From an uncultured Pelagibacteraceae bacterium (GTDB taxonomy: Bacteria > Pseudomonadota > Alphaproteobacteria > Pelagibacterales > Pelagibacteraceae): 37,082 nucleotides of DNA. The notes under the pieces were generated by a model. It did not search any database and was not told the DNA's origin. It was given only the letters and a program-made list of their open reading frames with translations. Location: contig CACIQS010000001.1 in the NCBI GenBank assembly GCA_902588855.1, positions 1 to 37,082 on the forward strand, in the 5' to 3' direction. The position numbers and the translations under genes are program-made. Below, one piece after another: positions 10,991 through 18,527 of this stretch. Numbering within the stretch: position 1 is the stretch's first letter; every line of letters begins with the position of its first letter.

Positions 10991-11878
10991 TTAACTAATC
11001 CAATCAGGTTTTTTTATTCTTATTGAAGCTTCTTTAGTTTTAAATTCATTTTTTTCGTCAAAGTTTTCATCTAAATATTTGATTAAAGCGAAGGGGTAAT
11101 CACTATTTATTAATACTTTACCTATTTTATTTTCATTATTAAAAATACTTTCTCCTTCATTTAATTTTCCATTAATTACATTTACAGGCATCAATCTTTT
11201 TGAAAGTTTATTTTTTAATTTAATTCTAGCTGTGTTTTCTTGGCCTACATAACAACCTTTTTTAAAATCAATTCCATTTAGTTCTTCAAAATTACATTCA
11301 ATACCAAATAATTTGTTCTGTAATTTATTCAAATCTTTTGGAACTATTCCTAGTTTATGACTAAAAGAGTAGTATTCATTTATATCTGCATCATGAAGAT
11401 CTAGTTTTTTCAAGGATAAATAAAGTTTTTCTAAATTTATAATTAATCTTGCTCCCAATTGTCTGTTTCTTGGATCTAAAAAAATAGGATCCTCTCTATA
11501 TTTAATAGTAAATCCTGGTTGATCTTTTGATTCGTCAAATTTTAAAAATTTTTCATGAGAAAAAGCTGCCACAACAAATTCATTACTTAGATTAAGTATT
11601 TCAACTTTTGACCTTAGTTTATATAGAGATAACTGCTTAAATAATCCATCTACTTGATTCTTTTCACAATCTAAAAGATATCCTGTTTTATGTTTTACAA
11701 TTATAAATTCATATAAAAATTTCCCTTGTGGAGTTAACAAAGATGTAAAACAACTATTATCCTCACTTACTTTATTAATATCGTTACTGATAAGATTTTG
11801 TAGAAAATCTTTTCCATCTTCTCCTTTTATATAAAGAATTGATCTATCCTCTAAAATGTAAACGTTTTTAATATTCAT
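10991..11878 (-). CDS. ygfZ: YgfZ/GcvT-family folate-binding protein (Fe-S cluster maintenance)
   Basis: YgfZ signature KKGCYVGQENTARI; GcvT-like N-terminal sequence. Confidence 0.87.
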   Translation of the reverse strand: MNIKNVYILEDRSILYIKGEDGKDFLQNLISNDINKVSEDNSCFTSLLTPQGKFLYEFIIVKHKTGYLLDCEKNQVDGLFKQLSLYKLRSKVEILNLSNEFVVAAFSHEKFLKFDESKDQPGFTIKYREDPIFLDPRNRQLGARLIINLEKLYLSLKKLDLHDADINEYYSFSHKLGIVPKDLNKLQNKLFGIECNFEELNGIDFKKGCYVGQENTARIKLKNKLSKRLMPVNVINGKLNEGESIFNNENKIGKVLINSDYPFALIKYLDENFDEKNEFKTKEASIRIKKPDWIS

Positions 11879-11921
11879 AATTGATTAATTATAGAATGTA
11901 ATATAATAACAATTTCTCAGA

Positions 11922-13229
11922 ATGTTAGATCTTTTAATCAAAAATGGACAATGTTACATCGATGGTGAATTAAAAGATGTTGATGTTGCAATAAAAGATG
12001 GAAAAATTCAAAAGATTGGTCAAATTTCTGATGAAGCAAAAGAGACAATTAATGCAGAAGGTCAAACAGTTTTACCTGGTTGTATAGATACACAAACACA
12101 TTTTAGAGAACCGGGTTCAACTGATACTGAAGATCTTCATTCAGGAAGTAGGGCAGCAATAGCAGGTGGGATTACTAGTGTATTTGAAATGCCAAACACT
12201 AACCCTCCAACTTCAAACATGAAAGAATTTCAAAGAAAACTAGATCTCGCAAGAAATAGAATGTATTGCAATTACGCTTTTTACTTTGGGGCAACTGCTG
12301 ACAATGCAGACGATTTAGCTAGTTTAAAAAACTTAGAAGGATGTTGTGGGATCAAGCTTTTTGCTGGATCGTCTACAGGTAATTTGCTGGTTGCTGAAGA
12401 AGATGACATAGATAAAGTTTTTCAAAATGCTTCAAAAGTTGTTGCAGTTCATTCTGAAGATGAAGCCATATTAAAAATTAATAAAAAATTAATTAAAGAA
12501 GGTGATGTTCACACGCATCCAGTATGGAGAAGTGTGGAATGTGCAATAGCATCCACAAGAAGGATTGTTAGAATTGCAGAGAAGCATAATAAAAAAGCTC
12601 ATGTTCTTCATATTACAACAAAAGAAGAAATTGATTTTCTATCACAACACAAAGGAAACATTACATTTGAGATTACTCCCCAGCATTTAACTCTGTATGC
12701 TCCAGATTGTTATAACAAGCTTGGAACTTATGCTCAAATGAACCCACCATTAAGAGATAAATCTCACTATGACAGATTATGGTATGGAGTAAGAAATAAT
12801 TTTAATGATACCATTGGATCTGATCATGCGCCTCATTTAAAAGAGAATAAAGATAAGGTATATCCAAATACTCCTTCAGGAATGCCAGGAGTTCAAACTT
12901 TAATGCCAGTAATGTTAAATCATATAAATGATGGAAAATTATCTCTTAATCAATTGATAAGCTTTGTTTGTGAAAATCCAGTAAAAATTTTTGGAATAAA
13001 AAACAAAGGATTTATTAAAGAAGGTTACGATGCAGACTTTACTATTGTAGATATGAACAAAATTATTGAGATCAAAAATGAAAATATTGAAAGTAAATGT
13101 AAGTGGTCACCATTTAATGGTTTCAAATTCAAAGGAACACCTACACACACAATCATTGCAGGAAAAATTAAAATGCAGGATGGAAAAATTTTAGGAGATC
13201 CAGGGGGAAAACCTCTGCAATTCAGTTAA
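11922..13229 (+). CDS. Dihydroorotase-type cyclic amidohydrolase
   Basis: DTQTHFREPGSTDTED, FEMPNTNPPT, GIKLFAGSSTGN, HVLHITT, GSDHAPHLKENK. Confidence 0.88.
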   Translation: MLDLLIKNGQCYIDGELKDVDVAIKDGKIQKIGQISDEAKETINAEGQTVLPGCIDTQTHFREPGSTDTEDLHSGSRAAIAGGITSVFEMPNTNPPTSNMKEFQRKLDLARNRMYCNYAFYFGATADNADDLASLKNLEGCCGIKLFAGSSTGNLLVAEEDDIDKVFQNASKVVAVHSEDEAILKINKKLIKEGDVHTHPVWRSVECAIASTRRIVRIAEKHNKKAHVLHITTKEEIDFLSQHKGNITFEITPQHLTLYAPDCYNKLGTYAQMNPPLRDKSHYDRLWYGVRNNFNDTIGSDHAPHLKENKDKVYPNTPSGMPGVQTLMPVMLNHINDGKLSLNQLISFVCENPVKIFGIKNKGFIKEGYDADFTIVDMNKIIEIKNENIESKCKWSPFNGFKFKGTPTHTIIAGKIKMQDGKILGDPGGKPLQFS

Positions 13230-13267
13230 GTATTGTCAATTTAAATCAAAAGGGTTATTCTTAAAAT

Positions 13268-14671
13268 ATGATTGATTTAATTATCAAAAATGCAAAAGTT
13301 GCAACAGCCTCTGATATTTTTAATTGCGATATTGGTATAGATAAAGAAAAAATAGTTTTTTTAGAAAAAAATTCTTCAAAAGAAGCAAAGCAAATAATTG
13401 ATGCTAAAAATCAATATGTTTTACCAGGTGGTGTAGATGGTCATTGTCATTTAGACCAACGAACTAAAGATGGAACTGAAATGTCAGATAATTTTGAAAG
13501 TGGTTCACGATCAGCTGCTTTTGGAGGAACTACAACAATTATGCCTTTTGCTATTCAGTTTAAAGGTGAAAGTTTAAGAGAAGTTATTGATGAATATCAT
13601 ACAAGAGCTAATAATCAGAGTTATATAGATTATGCAATTCATCCAATCATCAGCGATGCAAGCCCAAATGTTGTTAATCAAGAATTACCAGCAATTGTGA
13701 AAGATGGATACACTCACTTTAAGATTTATATGACATATGAAGATTTGCAACTTAACGATAAGGAAATTCTTGATACTCTTGAAGCTGCAGGAAGGGAAAA
13801 AGCTGTAGTGATGGTTCATGCTGAAAATTATGAGTGTTTAAAGTGGTTAACAGAAAAATTGGAGGCAGCAGGAAAAACAGCCCCAATTCATCACGCTGAT
13901 TCAAGACCTGGTATTGTAGAAAGTGAAGCTACAAACAGAGCAATAGCATTATCTAGAATAACAAATACCCCAATTCTATTTGTTCATGTCTCAGACAAAG
14001 AAGCAATTGAAACAATTAGAAACGCTCAAAATAAAGGATATAAAATTTATGCTGAAACATGCCCTCAATATTTATTTTTGAAAAGGGATGATTTAAAAAA
14101 GGATAATTTTGAGGGAGCAAAGTATGTTTGTAGTCCTCCCCCAAGAGATCCTGAAAATCAAAGATATGTTTGGAATGGAATACAAAATGGAACGTTCGAT
14201 GTGTTGTCATCAGATCATGCTCCGTTCAATTTTAAAGGCAGTAAAGGTAAAATGATCCATGGAGATAAAACTCCATTTAAACATATTCCAAACGGAATAC
14301 CTGGTATTGAAACAAGATTGGCTTTGTTATTCTCTAATGGAGTTTTAGGTAAAAAAATTTCTATTAACAAATTTGTTGAAGTAACTTCAACAAATCCTGC
14401 AAAAGTATACGGCTTATATCCAAAAAAAGGCACTATTTCCATAGGATCTGACGCTGATATAGTTGTATGGAAAACGGGTATAGAAAAAACTATTACAAAT
14501 GATGATCTTCATCACAACGCTGATTATACTCCCTATGAAGGAATGAAAGTTAATTGTTGGCCAAGTATAGTTTTAAGTAGAGGAAAGATAATAGTTCAAG
14601 ATGGACAACTTCAAGGTGAAAAGGGTTTTGGAAAATTTTTAAAATCTGAAATTTCAAGCTACGTGTACTAA
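13268..14671 (+). CDS. hydA: Dihydropyrimidinase/hydantoinase-family cyclic amidohydrolase
   Basis: GVDGHCHLDQRTKDG, HFKIYMTYED, AETCPQYLFL, SSDHAPFNF, EGMKVNCWPSIVLSRGKIIV. Confidence 0.88.
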   Translation: MIDLIIKNAKVATASDIFNCDIGIDKEKIVFLEKNSSKEAKQIIDAKNQYVLPGGVDGHCHLDQRTKDGTEMSDNFESGSRSAAFGGTTTIMPFAIQFKGESLREVIDEYHTRANNQSYIDYAIHPIISDASPNVVNQELPAIVKDGYTHFKIYMTYEDLQLNDKEILDTLEAAGREKAVVMVHAENYECLKWLTEKLEAAGKTAPIHHADSRPGIVESEATNRAIALSRITNTPILFVHVSDKEAIETIRNAQNKGYKIYAETCPQYLFLKRDDLKKDNFEGAKYVCSPPPRDPENQRYVWNGIQNGTFDVLSSDHAPFNFKGSKGKMIHGDKTPFKHIPNGIPGIETRLALLFSNGVLGKKISINKFVEVTSTNPAKVYGLYPKKGTISIGSDADIVVWKTGIEKTITNDDLHHNADYTPYEGMKVNCWPSIVLSRGKIIVQDGQLQGEKGFGKFLKSEISSYVY

Positions 14672-14712
14672 TTATACTAGTAATTATTTTTTAATTAATC
14701 CGCATCTCATAA

Positions 14713-14742
14713 TTGACATAATTAATTTAGAATGATTATAAT
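14713..14742 (+). promoter_or_regulatory. Consensus sigma70 promoter for the dctP-led operon
   Basis: Exact TTGACA (14713-14718), 18-nt spacer, exact TATAAT (14737-14742). Predicted start near 14749. Confidence 0.75.
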
Positions 14743-14770
14743 ATGGAATGGATGATTTACTTTCTCTCTT

Positions 14771-14850
14771 CAAGTCTGGTTGTGCTGACTTGTAAATCAA
14801 GGGACAACACCAAGTCTGGTTGTGCTGACTTGTAAATCAAGGGACAACAT
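14771..14850 (+). repeat. Two abutting 40-bp direct repeats in the predicted dctP 5' UTR
   Basis: CAAGTCTGGTTGTGCTGACTTGTAAATCAAGGGACAACA(C/T) at 14771-14810 and 14811-14850, differing only at the last base. Confidence 0.97.
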
Positions 14851-14871
14851 TAAATTAACACAGGAGAAAAA

Positions 14872-15834
14872 ATGAAAAAAATACTAGTAATACTTTTAAG
14901 TGTACTTTTTTCTTTTCAAGTAGCAAATGCCAAAATAATACTTAAGGCTGGTCATACTGCGAACCCAGATGAACCTTATCACAAAGGCATGCTTGAATTG
15001 AAAAGATTAGTTGAAGCAGCAACTAATGGAGAGGTAGAAATTCAAATATTTCCTAATGGACAACTTGGTTCAGAAAAAGAAATGATTGAAGGACTGAAAT
15101 TGGGTACTGTAGATATAACAAGTCCATCTAATGGTAATTTAACTAACTTTGTTCCTGAATTAGGAATATTTGATTTACCATTTTTGTTCAGAGATAGACC
15201 CCATATGTATAAAGCTATGGATGGTGGACCTGGTCAAAAATTATCAAAAGCTATGGCTGATAAAGGTTTCCGTTTATTAGGTTTTTATGAGGCGGGTATA
15301 AGACATATCATGACTACAAAAAAACCAATTAATAGTTTTGACGATATCCAAGGTTTAAAAATAAGAACCATGGGTGTTCCAGCTCACGTAGCATCTTTTA
15401 ATGCTTTTGGAGCAAAAGCAACACCAATGGCTTATGGAGAATTATATGGAGCTTTACAACAAAACGTAGTTGATGGGGCAGAAGCTGCAAACACAAACTA
15501 CAATTCTAAAAAGTTCTATGAGGTTGCACCTAATTGGGCTCAAATTGGTTGGACAGCTTTGGTTGCAGATTTAGTAATGTCTGAGAAGAAATTTAAATCT
15601 TTACCAGCTAATGTTCAAAAAGCTTTATTAGATGCCGGTCCAAAAGCTGCGGCTGTTGAAAGAAAAGCATATTCGGACAGTGATAATTCTTTATTAGATA
15701 GTTTAAAAGCTAAAGGAGTTAAAGTTACTTATCCTGATCCAATACCTTTTAGAAATGCATCTAAAGCTGTATATGATGAATTTGTAAAAAGCACATCATC
15801 AAAAGCTATCTTAGATGAAATCTTAGGCATGTAG
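14872..15834 (+). CDS. dctP: TRAP transporter substrate-binding protein, DctP family
   Basis: Signal peptide MKKILVILLSVLFSFQVANA; DctP motifs FPNGQLGSEKEMIEGLKLGTVDI, IQGLKIRTMGVP, YGALQQNVVDGAE. SD ACAGGAG. Confidence 0.95.
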   Translation: MKKILVILLSVLFSFQVANAKIILKAGHTANPDEPYHKGMLELKRLVEAATNGEVEIQIFPNGQLGSEKEMIEGLKLGTVDITSPSNGNLTNFVPELGIFDLPFLFRDRPHMYKAMDGGPGQKLSKAMADKGFRLLGFYEAGIRHIMTTKKPINSFDDIQGLKIRTMGVPAHVASFNAFGAKATPMAYGELYGALQQNVVDGAEAANTNYNSKKFYEVAPNWAQIGWTALVADLVMSEKKFKSLPANVQKALLDAGPKAAAVERKAYSDSDNSLLDSLKAKGVKVTYPDPIPFRNASKAVYDEFVKSTSSKAILDEILGM

Positions 15835-15861
15835 TTTAAATAAAAAATTATGATATTATTA

Positions 15862-15889
15862 ATGGGCGCTTAAAGCGCCCATTTTTTTT
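15862..15889 (+). terminator. Intrinsic terminator/attenuator between dctP and dctQ
   Basis: Perfect palindrome ATGGGCGCTTAAAGCGCCCAT (15862-15882) followed by a T run to 15889, next to the ATG at 15890. Confidence 0.88.
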
Positions 15890-16357
15890 ATGAATATATT
15901 AAATAAATTTAGAACCGTTATTAACTGGTTAGTAATTTTGTTCTTTTGTTACATGGTACTTGCTGTTTTTTATCAAGTGCTAGGAAGATATGTGTTTCAT
16001 TATAAGCTTGGAATAGCAGCTGAGACAGCAACTTTTGCTCAAATCTGGATGGTTTTATTAGCTGCTGGAATTGCAATGAAAAAAAATATGCATGTAGGTG
16101 TAGACATTTTACTTAGAGTGCTTCCTAAAAAATTTCAAAAGATTATTATTGTTTTTAGTTTTATTTTTATTCTTTCTTTTTTATTGCTTGCACTAAAAGG
16201 ATGTTTTGCCCTTATATCGGTCGGTTTTGAATCAACATCACCTGCGCTAGGTATACCTATGTGGATACCATATTTGTCAGTACCAATTGGTATTATTTAT
16301 ATAACTTTAGAATTAGTAATCGTTACAATTTCTAAATACAAAGAGAGAAATAGTTAA
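15890..16357 (+). CDS. dctQ: TRAP transporter small permease, DctQ family
   Basis: Four TM segments; ETATFAQIWMVLLAAGIAMKKNMHVGVDIL typical of DctQ; lies between dctP and dctM. Confidence 0.92.
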   Translation: MNILNKFRTVINWLVILFFCYMVLAVFYQVLGRYVFHYKLGIAAETATFAQIWMVLLAAGIAMKKNMHVGVDILLRVLPKKFQKIIIVFSFIFILSFLLLALKGCFALISVGFESTSPALGIPMWIPYLSVPIGIIYITLELVIVTISKYKERNS

Positions 16358-17640
16358 TGGCTCTAATATTTGTATTATTTTTATTTTTACTAGTTTTTGG
16401 AACCCCAATTGTTTTTTCTTTAGGTATTGCCGCGAGTTTTACATTACTTTCTTATGATGTTCCAATGTCTCTTGTTGCACAAAGAATGTATGGAGGTTTA
16501 GATAAATTTACAATTATGGCAATTCCATTTTTTATTTTAACAGGAATAATTATGGAAAGAGGTGGAATAGCAAAAAGAATAATTGATTTTGCTACTGCTT
16601 TAGTTGGTTGGATAACAGGCTCCTTATATTTGGTTGCTGTAGTTGCGGGAACTGGTCTTGCAGCAATTTCAGGTTCTGGATCTGCAGATACGGCTGCAAT
16701 GTCCTCAATAATGTTGCCTCAAATGAAAAAAAGAAAATACAATATTGATTTTTCTGCAGCAATAATGGCTGCAAGTGGATCTTTAGGTACTATCATACCT
16801 CCAAGTATAATGATGGTAGTACTTGCAACAATATCTAACCAGTCTGTCGGAGCACTTTTTTTAGCAGGAATTATTCCTGGCTTGATGTGTGCAGCATTTT
16901 TATTAATTAGTGGGTATGCCAGAGCAAAATTGAACAAATCTGAAGCACAAGATATTACAAATTTTAGTTTTATTTTTTTAGTCAAATCTTTTGTTAAAGC
17001 TATACCAGCTTTAACCCTACCAGTAATTATCGTAGGAGGAATTATTGGAGGAATATTTACACCTACTGAAGCTGCATCAGTTTCAGTAATTGTTGGATTA
17101 ATAATTTCAATTTTTATTTACAAAGAAATAAAATTCAAAGATTTACCGGAAATAATTCTTAGAGCTGCAACTATAGCATCTACAGTTATGTTAATTATTG
17201 CTACAGCAAGTATTTTTTCTTGGTTTATTGCAAGTCAACAGATACCTCAAAAAATCTCTGAATTCATGTTAGGTTTTTCCGATAGTAAACTTTTATTTTT
17301 AATCAATGTAAATTTATTACTGATTTTGATTGGTATGTTTATGGAAAGTATATCTGCGATATTAATCTTAGTGCCAGTATTAATGCCTGTAGCAATTGCA
17401 TTTGGTGTTGACCCATTACATTTTGGATTGATAATTATATTAAATTTATCTATTGGAATGATAACACCTCCATACGGGATAACTCTTTTTGTTGCGAGTT
17501 CAATTGCAGAAAGATCAATTATAGATGTTTCAAAAAAATTATTTTTACCACTTACCTTGATGTTTTTAGTCTTAATTTTGGCAACTTATTTTCCACAAAT
17601 TTCCTTATATTTACCTAGTACTATAATGGGGTATAAATAA
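16357..17640 (+). CDS. dctM: TRAP transporter large permease, DctM family
   Basis: ISGSGSADTAAMSSIMLPQM, GSLGTIIPPSIMMV, GGIFTPTEAASVSVIVG, ITPPYGITLF. Start overlaps the dctQ stop (TAATG). Confidence 0.96.
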   Translation: MALIFVLFLFLLVFGTPIVFSLGIAASFTLLSYDVPMSLVAQRMYGGLDKFTIMAIPFFILTGIIMERGGIAKRIIDFATALVGWITGSLYLVAVVAGTGLAAISGSGSADTAAMSSIMLPQMKKRKYNIDFSAAIMAASGSLGTIIPPSIMMVVLATISNQSVGALFLAGIIPGLMCAAFLLISGYARAKLNKSEAQDITNFSFIFLVKSFVKAIPALTLPVIIVGGIIGGIFTPTEAASVSVIVGLIISIFIYKEIKFKDLPEIILRAATIASTVMLIIATASIFSWFIASQQIPQKISEFMLGFSDSKLLFLINVNLLLILIGMFMESISAILILVPVLMPVAIAFGVDPLHFGLIIILNLSIGMITPPYGITLFVASSIAERSIIDVSKKLFLPLTLMFLVLILATYFPQISLYLPSTIMGYK

Positions 17641-17642
17641 TT

Positions 17643-18524
17643 ATGTTTAAAGGTTCTTACTCAGTTACAATCACACCAACATTTGGTGATGGAAAAATAA
17701 AAGTTAAATCCTTAGAAAAATATTTTAATTGGCAAATTAAAAAAAAAATTGGAGGTTTAATTATTCTTGGTAGCACAGGAGAGTTTTTATCAATTTCAGA
17801 TCAAAATCGTTTAAAAATGATAAATGAATCTGTTTCCATCATAGATAATAGAGTTCCTTTATTAGTTGGTACAGCAGCAGAAAACACTTATGATGCAATT
17901 AGGTATTCTGTTGAGGCACAAGCTCAAAATGCAGACGGAGTAATGATCATTCCCCCATTTTATTCAACACCCACCCCTGAAGAATTAATAAATCATTTTA
18001 AAATGATTAGTAAAGAAATTGATATTCCAATAATGGTTTACAATAATCCTGCAACTTCAAATATAGATATTACACCAGATATTTTTGCTGAATTGTCAAA
18101 AATTAAAAATGTTAAATACTGTAAAGAGTCCACGATGGATGTAACTAGAGTTAAAGAAATAGACAAACAATCTAAAGGAAAAATAAAAGTTTTTGGTGGG
18201 ATAATGGGTTACGAATCTTATTTGAATGGAGCTATAGGATGGGTATCCGTACCATCAAATATTGTACCTCAAGATTGCACAAATATTTATGAAAATATTA
18301 AAATTAAGAAAAATTTTGAAAATGCTAAAAAAATCTATGATAAAATTACCCCAGTAATAAAATTAGTGGGTAAACATTTTTATGTCGCTGCAACAAAATA
18401 TATGCTCAATTTAATGGGGTTTGATGTTGGAAAACCTCTTTTACCACGACTTGATTTATCAGAGTCAAAGAAAAGAGAATGCAGAAAAGTTTTTAAAGAA
18501 TTAAATTTTAAGAAGATAATTTAA
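17643..18524 (+). CDS. DapA/DHDPS-superfamily lyase (candidate 1-pyrroline-4-hydroxy-2-carboxylate deaminase or related aldolase)
   Basis: GSTGEFLSIS, YNNPATSNIDI, YCKESTMDVTRV with Schiff-base Lys. Specific function inferred from neighbours. Confidence 0.85.
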   Translation: MFKGSYSVTITPTFGDGKIKVKSLEKYFNWQIKKKIGGLIILGSTGEFLSISDQNRLKMINESVSIIDNRVPLLVGTAAENTYDAIRYSVEAQAQNADGVMIIPPFYSTPTPEELINHFKMISKEIDIPIMVYNNPATSNIDITPDIFAELSKIKNVKYCKESTMDVTRVKEIDKQSKGKIKVFGGIMGYESYLNGAIGWVSVPSNIVPQDCTNIYENIKIKKNFENAKKIYDKITPVIKLVGKHFYVAATKYMLNLMGFDVGKPLLPRLDLSESKKRECRKVFKELNFKKII

Positions 18525-18527
18525 ATT

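Noticed and set aside
14016-14442. Two - strand ORFs in the dihydropyrimidinase gene
   Set aside because: Shadow ORFs; the + frame is clearly conserved.
14655-14700. AATTA...TAATT followed by TTTTTT as a terminator after hydA
   Set aside because: Only a weak 5-bp AT stem; insufficient support in AT-rich sequence.
14771-14850. Tandem repeats as a CRISPR array
   Set aside because: Two copies abut with no spacers and no cas genes are present.
16592-16985. Two - strand ORFs within dctM
   Set aside because: Shadow ORFs opposite a strongly conserved TRAP permease.
17643-18524. DapA-family gene as lysine-biosynthetic dapA or sialate lyase
   Set aside because: YNNPATSNIDI/YCKEST motifs and linkage to the fused dehydrogenase favour a catabolic lyase, though this is not proven.
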